Shown: positions 46,201 through 58,335 of the stretch, in pieces
Layout: every line of letters starts with the position of its first letter
Position numbering within the stretch: position 1 is the stretch's first letter
From: Sedimentisphaerales bacterium
GTDB lineage: Bacteria > Planctomycetota > Phycisphaerae > Sedimentisphaerales > Anaerobacaceae
Direction: 5' to 3'
DNA length: 64,000 nt
Assembly (NCBI GenBank): GCA_016927855.1
Contig: JAFGLV010000162.1
Coordinates: 45,785-109,784 of the forward strand
Notes under the pieces: model-generated
Told to the model about the DNA's origin: nothing
Seen by the model: only the letters and a program-made list of their open reading frames with translations
The model's database searches: none
Program-made: the position numbers and the translations under genes

Positions 46201-46405
46201 CGCCGAAGGCGAATTCATTGTCTATTGCCGCGCGACCGATGAGTTGGCACTCGAACCGCACGCGCTGCAAAGCGCCGACACGGTTTGCTGGATCAATCCG
46301 CGTGACGGTTCCGTGCTTATGAAGAAGCGCGGGCAAGATGCCCGCGACACGCGCGTCTCCACCTCGGGCCCGGTGGTCGTGTGGGTGAGCCGTAGGGGCG
46401 AATAA
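43247..46405 (+). CDS. secreted beta-helix protein with DUF6298-like C-terminal barrel
   Basis: 1052 aa. Signal peptide MNERLRLTATRSLSWCILVC... ELRA. Residues ~60-520 form a right-handed beta-helix (GAVLLEQGAYRVSGSLQITA, RWMAIVVENAADAWVRQVVF, RVTVEDCKSLAPV). From ~620 a second, TIM-barrel-like region carries VALEHNYGLWYERRRDDHER, GDVWPPFYELPFARSGMGTA and YDLTKYNPWYWARLRQFADL, resembling DUF6298 proteins. Possible acids are in HLTAAEYTGPLHFVQFW. The linker includes a repeat hairpin (EISAGETPAIRPGP), and the C-terminus passes through two more (KKRGQDARDTR and the final VSRRGE stop). Function unknown; an exo-acting enzyme on branched pectin is plausible. Last gene of the plus operon. Confidence 0.75.
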   Translation: MNERLRLTATRSLSWCILVCLLTLLPAELRAGWDPRTNKPVSQGRDGRLVYGTDERGNRIPDFSYCGYMAAEKPIPDVPIRIVVPATEGDATGRIQRALDYVASLPADADGIKGAVLLEQGAYRVSGSLQITASGVVLRGSGMGPDGTVLLGAGQSRDTLIRVHGKDDRTVGRYMRITDTYVPINASSFELAPSHTLRPGDRILVRRPSTAEWIEALGTGHFGGGITYLGWKPASRDLYWDRTVVSVDGARITLDAPLTTALDATYGGGSVAAYAWPGRITQVGVENLRCRSTYDERNPKDEAHRWMAIVVENAADAWVRQVVFEHFAGSAVAVLETAKRVTVEDCKSLAPVSEIGGQRRLTFWTRGQQTLFQRLYAEQGYHDFAAGYCAAGPNAFVQCESDRPFSFSGGVDSWSSGMLFDIVNVDGRALSLLNLGQDAKGAGWNAANCVVWQCSASRIDCYQPPTACNWAIGTWAEFAGDGYWEESNSHVQPRSLYYAQLADRLGPRAVPREPVLPMNTSATSSPSIEMAAALTAQAEQPPLQLRDWIDGAPQRNPISTAHSGAKTVDEISAGETPAIRPGPRMRVENGWLVYGDAVSTGRRQGVRWWAGGARPADVAQATPHVTRFVPGRIGNGLTDDLDEMTDVMVARRSVALEHNYGLWYERRRDDHERVRRIDGDVWPPFYELPFARSGMGTAFDGLSRYDLTKYNPWYWARLRQFADLADRKGLVLLHQNYFQHNIIEAGAHWTDFPWRPANNVNDTGFPEPPPYAGDKRIFLAEQFYDVNHPVRRPLHEAYIRQCLDNFVGNDSVIHLTAAEYTGPLHFVQFWIDTILQWERETGHRAAIGLSATKDVQDAILADPVRGPAVDVIDICYWHYRNDGSLYAPQGGQSLAPRQHARLVQPGRTSFEQAYRAVREYRTQCPDKAVLFSADLNDNLAWAVFMAGGSLAALPKVAEPGFLASAASMRPIDLRGAPAEQRALGNAEGEFIVYCRATDELALEPHALQSADTVCWINPRDGSVLMKKRGQDARDTRVSTSGPVVVWVSRRGE
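44961..44985. repeat. single hairpin repeat in linker
   Basis: GCGGGCGAGACGCCCGC hairpin, identical to one arm of the element at 18677. Translated between the two domains of the 1052-aa protein. Confidence 0.7.
46327..46350. repeat. single hairpin repeat near C-terminus
   Basis: GCGGGCAAGATGCCCGC hairpin, as in the GH78 gene at 10744. Translated as RGQDARDTR. Confidence 0.7.
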
Positions 46406-46415
46406 TCATTCGCCC
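46392..46415. repeat. GTAGGGGCGAATAATCATTCGCCC arm between convergent genes
   Basis: One arm only. It contains the TAA stop of the upstream plus gene (46403-46405) and ends two bases before the stop of the opposing GH78 gene. Both genes therefore end at this hairpin, which may act as a shared terminator. Confidence 0.85.
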
Positions 46416-46416
46416 T

Positions 46417-49158
46417 TCAGTCTTGATGTGTTTCGGGAGATGCGAACATATAGCGGCCGGAACCGATGCGCAGCACGACCATTTCGCCTGCCTGCGACGA
46501 TTCCAGGATACCGCTCGTCTCAGACAAGGGCTTGCCAGACTCGGTGACATCCGCGAGCGTCACTGCCGGCAATCTAACGGTGGCAGTGGTGTTGCCCGGC
46601 ACCTCGACCTCGACTGCCAGGCGTCCGTCCTGTTTGCGCCAGCCTGACATGATCGGACCGTAGAGTGATTCGAAGCGCGCCTGCGCGTGCGTCAGGCTGC
46701 CTCCTGGATGCGGCTGGATGATGAAGTGCTTGTAGCCAGGCTGGGTCTCGTCGATCTCGATGCCGGCTACGACCTGATAGAGCCACGCGCCGATCGCGCC
46801 GTACGCGTAGTGATTGAACGAGTTCATGGTCGCGTCCTGGAAGCTGCCGTCCGGCTTGATCCCGTCCCAACGTTCCCAGATCGTGGTCGCGCCTTTGGTG
46901 ATCGGGTACAGCCAGGATGGATATTGCTTGTGTTCCAGCAGTTGGTATGCCAGATCGGTGTATCCATGCTCGCTCAGCACGTGACATATCCAGGGTGTGC
47001 CCAGGAAGCCGGTGGTGATGTGTCCGTAGCGCTTGACTTCTTCGACGAGATGCTGTGCGGCCCGACGCTGCTGATCGGGTGGCAGCAAATCGAACGCCAG
47101 AGCAAGAGCGTATGCGGTCTGCGTGTTGGACATCAGCTTGCCGTTGGCGGCGATAAACTTCTGCCGGAATGCGTTCTTGATGTGCTCCAGCATTTCGGTG
47201 TATCGGGTCGCGTCGTTGCTCTTGCCGAGAACCGCCGCAGCGCGCGCGAGCAGATCGGTCGAGTGCGCGAAGAACGCCTGGGTAATCAGGTTTTTAGGCG
47301 TCGAGCCCGAGCGCTGCGCGCCGAACGCCAGCCAATCGCCAAAGCTCTCATCCGCGTCGTACAGGCAGTCCGCGCCGGCGCTCGCGATCATGTACTCGAC
47401 CCAGGCCTTCATACTCTCGTACTGCTGCGCGAGAATGCCCTTGTCGCCGTAGCACAGATAGACCGTCCACGGTACGATGACCGCCGCGTCCGCCCAGCCC
47501 GAAGAGGCGGCCATACCTTGCCGGCCGCTCAGCGCGTAGGTGTCGGGCACCACGTGCGAGACGGCGCCGTTAGGCAGTTGCTCGACGGCCAGGTCCGCGA
47601 GCCACTTGGCGTAGAAGGTCGCCACCTGAGCATTGAAGCACGCGGTCCGGGCGAACACCTGCGCGTCACCGGTCCAGCCGAGCCGCTCGTCCCGTTGAGG
47701 ACAATCGGACGGGATGTCCACGAAGTTGCCCCGCTGGCCCCACCAGATATTCTCCTGGAGCCGGTTGATCGTCGCATCGGAGCAGGTGAACGAGCCGGTG
47801 CGCGGCGTGTCGGAGTGAATGACCACACCGGTCAGGTCGTCCACGGCCAGCTCGCCGGGCCAACCGTCGATAGCGACATACCGGAACCCGTGGAAGGTAA
47901 AGTGCGGTTGCCAAATCTCCTTGCCCGCGCCGGACAGGATATACTCGTCCGTCTGCTGGGCCGAACGCAGGTTCGCCGTGTAGAAATTGCCTTCCGCGTC
48001 GAGCACTTCGGCGTGGCGCAGGCGCACGCGCGTCCCGGCCGGTCCCTGCACCTTCAGACGCAGCCAGCCGACCATGTTCTGGCCCATGTCGACGACGGTC
48101 TCGCCGGCGGGAGTCTTGAGGATTGCTGCCGGCTTGATCTCTTCGATCGCTCGTACCGATGGGCCGACCTGTGCCACCAGCACGTCCTTGTCGAAATCCT
48201 TGGCCGTGACGGTTGCCCAATCCGAGTCATCATAACCGGCTTCGTTCCATCCGTCTTTCACCAGCCGCGCGTCGTAGGTTTCTCCGTTGTAGAAGTCCGA
48301 TTTGAGGATCGGTCCCGTCGAAGCCCGCCAGGAGGTGTCTGAGGCGACCACCTCGCGCGTGCCGTCTTCACGCTCGATCTCCAGTTGCAGCAGCAAGCCC
48401 AGCATATTACCATACAGGTTGCGGCGGTTGCCTTGGCGCAATCGGCCTCGATACCAGCCGTCACCAAGAACCACGCCGATGCAATTCTCGCCCGATTTGA
48501 GCAGGTCTGTCACATCGTAGGTCTGGACCTGGAGCCGTTCGTCGTAGACGGTCCAGCCCGGCGCGAACAGGTGATCGCCGACGCGCTGGCCATTGAGGCT
48601 CAGCTCGTAGACGCCGTGGCAGGTCATGTAAATGCGCGCGCGCCGCACAGGCGCAGCGAGCTTGAACTCCTTCCTCAGCATGGGACAGGGATTGGAGGCT
48701 GTCCGGTCTTCGGTCAGGTTGGGCTCGATCCACTGCGCCTGCCAGTCCGTCGGCTCCAGCAGCCCCAACTCCCAGAATGCCGCCTCGCTCCACGACGAGA
48801 CCTGGTCCTGCTCATCCCAGACGCGCACCTGCCAGTACACGCGCTGCCGTGACTGCAGCGCGGGACCGCCATAGGTAACATGCAGCGACTGGTCCGATTC
48901 GATCTTACCCGTGTCCCAGAGCAGGTCACGTCCCGCCTGCAGCGCCTCGGGATTGGCCGCACAGCGGATGTGATAGGCGGACTGCATGACCGCGCGTCGA
49001 TCCGAGACGATCTTCCAGCTCAGTCGTGGCCGAGTCATGCCGATCCCGATGGGATCGACCTGGTATTCGCAGATCGGGTCTGTCACGAGCAACGATTGGG
49101 CTCGCGCCACAGAAGCCCAACAAGCCACGATGCACAGCAGACATGTCGCACTTCTCAT
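46417..49158 (-). CDS. alpha-L-rhamnosidase, GH78, secreted form
   Basis: 913 aa from MRSATCLLCIVACWASVARA, a clear signal peptide, with GGAGA 7 nt upstream; 20 codons further upstream lie in a repeat. Full GH78 plan: ICEYQVDPIGIGMTRPRLSW, MTCHGVYELSLNGQRVGDHL, barrel motif DCPQRDERLGWTGDAQVFAR near residue 485, and the C-terminal beta domain. Similar to the enzyme at 8743 but exported and free of repeats, so the window encodes an outer and an inner rhamnosidase. It removes L-rhamnose from oligosaccharides before uptake. Convergent with the 1052-aa gene, separated by 11 bp. Confidence 0.94.
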   Translation of the reverse strand: MRSATCLLCIVACWASVARAQSLLVTDPICEYQVDPIGIGMTRPRLSWKIVSDRRAVMQSAYHIRCAANPEALQAGRDLLWDTGKIESDQSLHVTYGGPALQSRQRVYWQVRVWDEQDQVSSWSEAAFWELGLLEPTDWQAQWIEPNLTEDRTASNPCPMLRKEFKLAAPVRRARIYMTCHGVYELSLNGQRVGDHLFAPGWTVYDERLQVQTYDVTDLLKSGENCIGVVLGDGWYRGRLRQGNRRNLYGNMLGLLLQLEIEREDGTREVVASDTSWRASTGPILKSDFYNGETYDARLVKDGWNEAGYDDSDWATVTAKDFDKDVLVAQVGPSVRAIEEIKPAAILKTPAGETVVDMGQNMVGWLRLKVQGPAGTRVRLRHAEVLDAEGNFYTANLRSAQQTDEYILSGAGKEIWQPHFTFHGFRYVAIDGWPGELAVDDLTGVVIHSDTPRTGSFTCSDATINRLQENIWWGQRGNFVDIPSDCPQRDERLGWTGDAQVFARTACFNAQVATFYAKWLADLAVEQLPNGAVSHVVPDTYALSGRQGMAASSGWADAAVIVPWTVYLCYGDKGILAQQYESMKAWVEYMIASAGADCLYDADESFGDWLAFGAQRSGSTPKNLITQAFFAHSTDLLARAAAVLGKSNDATRYTEMLEHIKNAFRQKFIAANGKLMSNTQTAYALALAFDLLPPDQQRRAAQHLVEEVKRYGHITTGFLGTPWICHVLSEHGYTDLAYQLLEHKQYPSWLYPITKGATTIWERWDGIKPDGSFQDATMNSFNHYAYGAIGAWLYQVVAGIEIDETQPGYKHFIIQPHPGGSLTHAQARFESLYGPIMSGWRKQDGRLAVEVEVPGNTTATVRLPAVTLADVTESGKPLSETSGILESSQAGEMVVLRIGSGRYMFASPETHQD

Positions 49159-49186
49159 GCCAGGGTCTCCTTGAGCTCTATTGTTT

Positions 49187-49238
49187 GGAGTTCCGGCTTT
49201 AGCCGGTTTCGTTCCCACCCGCCTGAAGGTGGAACTCC
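49187..49238. repeat. GGAGTTCCGGCTTTAGCCGG palindromic repeat
   Basis: Starts GGAGTTCCGGCTTTAGCCGG and ends CCTGAAGGTGGAACTCC; outer ends GGAGTTCC/GGAACTCC are complementary. It lies between the GH2-GH29 gene and the GH78 gene. Confidence 0.82.
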
Positions 49239-49263
49239 GAACGCGGGCGCGCCGGGAACCATC

Positions 49264-53532
<4,269 letters not shown>

Positions 53533-54483
53533 TTACCCTGCCTGAAAGATCGATTTGAGATACTTGGTATTGGAGCCGAAGTTGAACACGACGTCACGCG
53601 AGTTCTGGGCGCTGCGCGAGCGTTCGATCACGAGCCAGCCGCGCCAGCCCATCTCGTCGAGCGTCTGCTTGACCTTGGGCATGTCGAGGCGCTGGTTGTC
53701 CTGGAGTAGGACGCCGTCCTGGTCGGTGCAGTGAATCTGGCAGATGCGCTCCTTGCCGAGCGTGCGCAGCTCGTCGCACAGGTCGCGACCGTTCTGCAGC
53801 GCGTTGGAGAAGTTAAAGTAGATGCGCACGCCCGGCGAGCCGATATCTTCGAGCAGCTTGACGTCACCGGCCGCGTCGAGCGCCGTTTCGACGCCGATCA
53901 CGACGCCGGCTTCCTCCGCCTTCGCGCCCGCGGCCTTGAGCCGCTCGACCGTCGCCGGCCGCAACTCGGGATACTTGACCAGGTCCGTCCGCACACCCAG
54001 AGGCAGGAACGCGACCTTGACGTTCATGTTCTTCATCGTGTCGATACAGTCCTGCATCATGCGCGGCACCGTGGGACGCTCCGCGAAAGCTTGCGCGTAG
54101 AAGCCGCTCATCGCGATCGAGCATATCTCCAGGTTGTACTTCTTCGCTTCGTCGAGAAACTGCTGGCGCACCGCCGGGTCGTTGAGCTGGCTGTCGAACG
54201 TCTCACGGTCGCCGAGGCTGCCCATGTCCACCTCGACACCGTCGGCGCCGATCCGGTCGGTCCACTGAAACGCGCCGAGCTTCTGGCGCTTCAGGATCAT
54301 CCAGTCGCACACGCCGATCCTGTAGCGCCGTGGCGAGGGCGTCTCGCCCTTGTCTGACGTCGGACCAGCCGCACCGAAACAAGGGCAGGCTGCCCTCGCT
54401 ACGAACCCTGCCGCGACGACAGCTCCGGTGCGGCCCAGGAACCGACGCCGATTCATAGACGAATGACTCATCAGCTCGCTCAT
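53533..54483 (-). CDS. Tat-exported sugar phosphate isomerase/epimerase-fold protein
   Basis: 316 aa, MSELMSHSSMNRRRFLGRTG with twin-arginine motif NRRRFLG; the true start may be the MNRRRF Met. The fold is the xylose-isomerase-like TIM barrel (IGADGVEVDMGSLGDRETFD, GVVIGVETALDAAGDVKLLE, RIYFNFSNALQNGRDLCDEL, ICQIHCTDQDG, GWRGWLVIERSRS). Metal-binding Glu/His/Asp positions are plausible. A repeat (54329-54403) is translated directly after the signal region. Its stop is followed immediately by the GH2-GH29 ATG, so the two are co-transcribed. Substrate unknown; an exported member may modify a released sugar. Confidence 0.82.
   Translation of the reverse strand: MSELMSHSSMNRRRFLGRTGAVVAAGFVARAACPCFGAAGPTSDKGETPSPRRYRIGVCDWMILKRQKLGAFQWTDRIGADGVEVDMGSLGDRETFDSQLNDPAVRQQFLDEAKKYNLEICSIAMSGFYAQAFAERPTVPRMMQDCIDTMKNMNVKVAFLPLGVRTDLVKYPELRPATVERLKAAGAKAEEAGVVIGVETALDAAGDVKLLEDIGSPGVRIYFNFSNALQNGRDLCDELRTLGKERICQIHCTDQDGVLLQDNQRLDMPKVKQTLDEMGWRGWLVIERSRSAQNSRDVVFNFGSNTKYLKSIFQAG
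54329..54403. repeat. CGTGGCGAGGGC element, copy 2, inside isomerase gene
   Basis: CGTGGCGAGGGCGTCTCGCC ... GCCCTCGCTACG. End repeats match the element at 6657 with one change. Translated just after the Tat signal. Confidence 0.85.
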
Positions 54484-54520
54484 CAGAAACCTCGTCGAAA
54501 GGAAGATGCTGGCCTCTATA

Positions 54521-54600
54521 CTGTCACCCCTGCGGAGGCAGGGGTCCAGTCACTTCGGGCACGAATCTGGATTCTCGCCTTCGCGGGAATGATAATGTCA
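54521..54600. repeat. CCCCTGCGGAGGCAGGGG-type repeat
   Basis: CTGTCACCCCTGCGGAGGCA ... CTTCGCGGGAATGATAATGTCA, a widespread dispersed element with two hairpins. It fills most of the gap between the third pectate lyase and the isomerase. Confidence 0.8.
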
Positions 54601-54636
54601 CGTCTATTCGGATCACGATAGACCCACGCGCTGTCC

Positions 54637-56160
54637 TCAACTGATCGTATCGATGTTGTTACCGAGATTCGTATAGTCCACTCTCTCGCGCGGGTCGGTC
54701 CCGTTGAGATACTCCTCAAGGTTGCTGTAGCCGTCGCCGTCGGTGTCGAGCGGTCCGTCCGAAACGTCTTGCGCGTTCAGGCTGTGGGTCTTTTCCCAGG
54801 CATCGGGCATGCCGTCATGGTCGGAATCGGCCGGGACTTCGTCGGATGTGAAGGAGTAGTCCGGATAGCCGCCGACCTCTTTCGGATCGTTGACGATGCC
54901 GGCCTCGGTCATCACCTCGCCCGTGCGCACCATGTTCGTCACGCGCACGTCGACAGCGTCCCGGCGGGGCAGCGTCGCGCCGGCTTTCGCCAGCACCGAC
55001 TCGAACGCCTCCAGCGCCGTCTCCTGGTTGACCGGCCAGCCCTCGAACGGAGTATTGACGCGCGCGATCTCCTCCGGTCCGCGCATGCCCTTCCAGTTGT
55101 TCGCCGTGACCTCGGGGAAGCCTTCGACGATGTTGCCCGCGACGTACCATTTGCCCGGTCGCGGCGCCGCCTCCGGATACCAGTTCCCCGGTCGCCAGCG
55201 ATTGCCCGGCGAGTACATGTCACGCTGCTCGATTCGCGCGATGGTGCTGATCATGTCCCGATTGGCGGCCGGACCGGGCTTGTAGTAGCAGTTGATCACG
55301 TTGATCATCGAGGTCTCGTCGCCACCATCCATCGTGCGATGACGCCAGTTGAAGATCACGTTGTTGCGATAGTCGAACTCGCCCGACATGCCGATGGACG
55401 GATTGCGTCCAGTGTTGCAGGCGAACAGATTGTGGTGGAAGGTCGAGTCGCGCCCGCCCCAGGTGCCGCCGAACGCGTGGTTGCCCGCGTTGAGCGCCTC
55501 GCTCGAAATGCAATATTGGACCGTGACGTTCTCCGTCGGCAGCTTGACGGTCCCGCCTCTGGGCAGCGGCTTCATGTAGCGGTAGAGCGAGAGGTTCTCG
55601 TCCATGCCCCAACTGGTGGAGCAGTGATCGACGATGATCCGGCCCTCGGGATTGCCGCCGATGTTGTCGGAGCCTTGGCCGCCTTCAGGCCGTCCCCGCC
55701 GGACACGCAGGTGACGCAGGATGATGTTGTGCGTATTGATGTTGAGCGAGTGGTTGGCCAGACAGATGCCGTCGCCGGGCGCCGATTGGCCTGCAATCGT
55801 GATGTCGGGATTGTCGATGTCGAGGTTCGATTGCAGTTGGATGATCCCGGCCACGCGGAAGACGACGACGCGCGGACCTTCCCGCTCGATGGCCGCACGC
55901 AGACTGCCCGACCCGCTGTCGTTGAGATTGGTGACCTCGATCACCTCGCCGCCGCGACCGCCGGTAGTGAACATGCCGCCGCCCCAGGCGCCCGGGAACG
56001 CCGGGATGCCTTCGGGCAACCTCGGCGGTAAAGGCGGCACCTGTCCCGGCGTCGGCGGGACGACCGTAGTGCCCGCCGCCTGCGCCGAATCGCTCCCGCC
56101 GGCCGGCCATACGCAGGCCACACCGACGAGACACAACACAATCCTGGTCGCTCTGTTCAT
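54637..56160 (-). CDS. secreted pectate lyase (PL1-like), compact form
   Basis: 507 aa. Signal peptide MNRATRIVLCLVGVACVWPA. A short proline-rich linker (PTPGQVPPLPPRLPEG) leads into the lyase at ~residue 52: IPAFPGAWGGGMFTTGGRGG, TNLNDSGSGSLRAAIEREGP, TIAGQSAPGDGICLANHSLN, IIVDHCSTSWGMDENLSLYR, NTGRNPSIGMSGEFDYRNNV. The C-terminal tag SDHDGMPDAWEKTH...DTDGDGYSNLEEYLNGTDP is followed by VDYTNLGNNIDTIS. The plain catalytic version of the fusion at 41047, with which it shares long identical stretches. Upstream of the isomerase, separated by a repeat. Confidence 0.9.
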   Translation of the reverse strand: MNRATRIVLCLVGVACVWPAGGSDSAQAAGTTVVPPTPGQVPPLPPRLPEGIPAFPGAWGGGMFTTGGRGGEVIEVTNLNDSGSGSLRAAIEREGPRVVVFRVAGIIQLQSNLDIDNPDITIAGQSAPGDGICLANHSLNINTHNIILRHLRVRRGRPEGGQGSDNIGGNPEGRIIVDHCSTSWGMDENLSLYRYMKPLPRGGTVKLPTENVTVQYCISSEALNAGNHAFGGTWGGRDSTFHHNLFACNTGRNPSIGMSGEFDYRNNVIFNWRHRTMDGGDETSMINVINCYYKPGPAANRDMISTIARIEQRDMYSPGNRWRPGNWYPEAAPRPGKWYVAGNIVEGFPEVTANNWKGMRGPEEIARVNTPFEGWPVNQETALEAFESVLAKAGATLPRRDAVDVRVTNMVRTGEVMTEAGIVNDPKEVGGYPDYSFTSDEVPADSDHDGMPDAWEKTHSLNAQDVSDGPLDTDGDGYSNLEEYLNGTDPRERVDYTNLGNNIDTIS

Positions 56161-56565
56161 GACGTTGCTCCTTATGAGTCAAAGGTTTGTCACCTCAGTA
56201 AGCGGCTCGCCGCTCCTCGCGTTGAGATATCGGTTGGTCTGCTCACTCCTTACTCCGTCTTGATTCATCCCGGCCTGCCGCCCGGCGCCGCCGGCCGCGG
56301 CCGGACCCCAATATACCATGCCGCCGCCCGCTTCTCCAGAGCCGTTTCGTAGGGCGAGCGCGGACACTCGTCCCACGAGTCAACGCTTACGCTTCTCGAC
56401 GCCAGAACTGCACGACCGGCGCAGCGGAATCGGGCCGAAAGGCAGCAGGATCGTGCCGGGAAAATGCAGGCGGGCAACGTTTTCGGGCATTGCATTTACC
56501 GTGCCAAGTGCTACAATCAGATAGGTGATTCTGTGGACTGTGCACTGAAAGGTGGTGGAAGAGGC
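56161..56565. other. intergenic region with partial repeat and promoter
   Basis: 405 bases between divergent genes. A short arm of the GTAGGGCGAGC repeat is at 56349-56380; a GGCCGCGGCC palindrome lies near 56300. A promoter for the prepilin gene is at 56490-56517. Nothing else recognised. Confidence 0.55.
56490..56517 (+). promoter_or_regulatory. sigma-70-type promoter for prepilin-like gene
   Basis: TTGCAT (56490-56495), 16-nt spacer, TACAAT (56512-56517). The start codon at 56566 is about 45 nt downstream. Confidence 0.55.
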
Positions 56566-57360
56566 ATGAAGAGCCGAGAGATGTCCCGTGCGTTCACGCT
56601 GATCGAACTGCTGGTGGTCATCGCGATCATCGCGGTGCTGATGGCCGTCCTGATGCCGGCCCTGCAACGTGTCCGCGAGCAAGCTCGGGAGGTTGCCTGC
56701 CGCAACAACCTGCGTCAGTACGGCCTGGCCATGTTCATGTACCTGGACGACTTCGAGCAACGCTTTCCCGAACCGACGACGTTCGTGGTGGCCAATCTTG
56801 AGCCGGAGCCGGGCTATCAAAGGTATTGTCGCTGGCACGATCCGCGCTATCCTATGGACGGTGCCCTGTGGCGTTACATTCCCAATAAGAAGGTCAACTT
56901 GTGTCCATCGTTCAGAGTTGTCGCCAAGCAGATCGGGGCAGGCCATCTGGGGCATGATCCCGCTATTCCCATCATACCCTATTTCAGCTACTCCATGAAC
57001 GGCTTTCTCGGCAGGAGCAAGATAGACAGTGACAGGGGTGCTCTGAGGCTAACTGACGTAACCCGGGCCCGTTCACAGGTCTTCATGTTCGCGGAGGAGA
57101 ACATCTGGGAGCGAGGGGGTGATCCGAGCGTGCTGAACGACGGAGCCTTGCTCCCCAACGGCCGCGACTGGTTTGGCACTTTTCACAGCACCAATTTCGG
57201 CGACCTCAATGGCGGAACGGTCAATGCCGTTTTTGTCGATGGCCATGTGGACGAAGTGCGGTCTGCCTTTAGGGAGGACCCCACCGACACCAGCCGGATG
57301 GAATTCGGCCGCTTCGAAGTCTACAGTTGGCCCCACCGCAGGCCGCCCACCAACCCGTAG
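56566..57360 (+). CDS. prepilin-type N-terminal cleavage/methylation protein
   Basis: 264 aa from [28 protein letters not shown] upstream. FTLIEL class III signal and helix, [20 protein letters not shown], then a beta domain with [11 protein letters not shown] and [18 protein letters not shown] near the end, typical of planctomycete pseudopilins of the DUF1559 neighbourhood. The frame extends to 56464 upstream, but that part has no signal logic. A separate paralogue of 32573-33313. It has its own promoter. Confidence 0.88.
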   Translation: MKSREMSRAFTLIELLVVIAIIAVLMAVLMPALQRVREQAREVACRNNLRQYGLAMFMYLDDFEQRFPEPTTFVVANLEPEPGYQRYCRWHDPRYPMDGALWRYIPNKKVNLCPSFRVVAKQIGAGHLGHDPAIPIIPYFSYSMNGFLGRSKIDSDRGALRLTDVTRARSQVFMFAEENIWERGGDPSVLNDGALLPNGRDWFGTFHSTNFGDLNGGTVNAVFVDGHVDEVRSAFREDPTDTSRMEFGRFEVYSWPHRRPPTNP

Positions 57361-57459
57361 GCCCGTAGGGTGTGCCTCGCACACCATCCGCTGATCCTGT
57401 GAATGGGGGCGTATTCGAGACGGTCGCTGCGAACGTCCCTCGCTGCGAGGTGTGACACG

Positions 57460-58149
57460 ATGAAGCTCTCACAGACGCTGCTCGCTGCAATCGCGATTGC
57501 GTCGTTCGCGGCCCACGCCAGCGCGGCCACGAGCGCGGTCGATGTCAACGACATCGCTCAGTCATACGTCAAGCTCGCCAGCCACGAAATCTACCCCGGC
57601 CATCACACCTACCTGTCCTTGCTGGAGCAGCGTCTGTACCGCCAACGCGGCTGGGTGGAATACTGCATCTGGCCCTTGACGAGCCCGGCGGCACTGGTGG
57701 CCGAGGGCCTGGCCGAATACGGCCGGCGCGACCTGATCCTCGCCGGGCGCGAGCTGACCGAGTTCGCGCGGACGCAGCTTTGCCCTCTGACCGGCCTGGA
57801 CCCGAACGGGATCGAGACGTACTTCGAGATCATGGCGCTGAAGGACGACCTGGACGCCGCGCTGATCGAGACCGCCCGCCGCTACCTCGACGGCAAGATG
57901 GAGCGCGACGACGCCTCCACCTGGCTGGCGCGGTACGGCCTGGTAACCCCCTCCGGCGCCGACAGCCTCCTGAACTTCGTGGACCAATACCGCAGCTACG
58001 CAGTCACCTACACCCTCGGCCGCGACCTGGTCAAAGCTCGGGTCACCCGCCAACCCGACCCCGCCGCGACCGCCGCGAAACGCTGGGACATCTTCGAGAC
58101 GCTCTTGACCACGCCCCAGACCCCAGCGGCACTGATGCAGCAGAGGTAG
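57460..58149 (+). CDS. DUF885-like protein fragment with signal peptide
   Basis: 229 aa from MKLSQTLLAAIAIASFAAHA, a clear signal peptide. VKLASHEIYPGHHTYLSLLE matches the HExxPGHH zinc motif of DUF885 metallopeptidase-like proteins, which normally have about 550 residues, with this motif in the second half. The protein therefore looks like the C-terminal half joined to a signal peptide, either a truncated gene or a short family form. The stop TAG is contributed by the GTAGGATGGGCAAC repeat at 58146, so the C-terminus has probably been changed too. Confidence 0.6.
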   Translation: MKLSQTLLAAIAIASFAAHASAATSAVDVNDIAQSYVKLASHEIYPGHHTYLSLLEQRLYRQRGWVEYCIWPLTSPAALVAEGLAEYGRRDLILAGRELTEFARTQLCPLTGLDPNGIETYFEIMALKDDLDAALIETARRYLDGKMERDDASTWLARYGLVTPSGADSLLNFVDQYRSYAVTYTLGRDLVKARVTRQPDPAATAAKRWDIFETLLTTPQTPAALMQQR

Positions 58150-58332
58150 GATGGGCAACCTGTTGCCCATGCGGTCTTGTCACGATCCTAGTTGCGGCCT
58201 GGGTGTCATCAAACGCGGAGAAACGGTCGGCGGTCACGTCGTGCTGGGCCAATGAGTGCCTGTAGCGCGAATCCCCGGGAGCATCTCGTCGTGGAATGCA
58301 GTTCAGCATGGGCAACGAGTTGCCCATCCTAC
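58146..58332. repeat. 187-bp MITE-like element with 14-bp terminal inverted repeats
   Basis: GTAGGATGGGCAAC at 58146-58159 and its exact complement at 58319-58332. Each end is also a small hairpin (GGGCAACCTGTTGCCC and GGGCAACGAGTTGCCC). No transposase inside. It provides the stop of the DUF885-like gene and ends three bases before the stop of the opposing flavin-reductase-like gene. Confidence 0.85.
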
Positions 58333-58335
58333 AAG

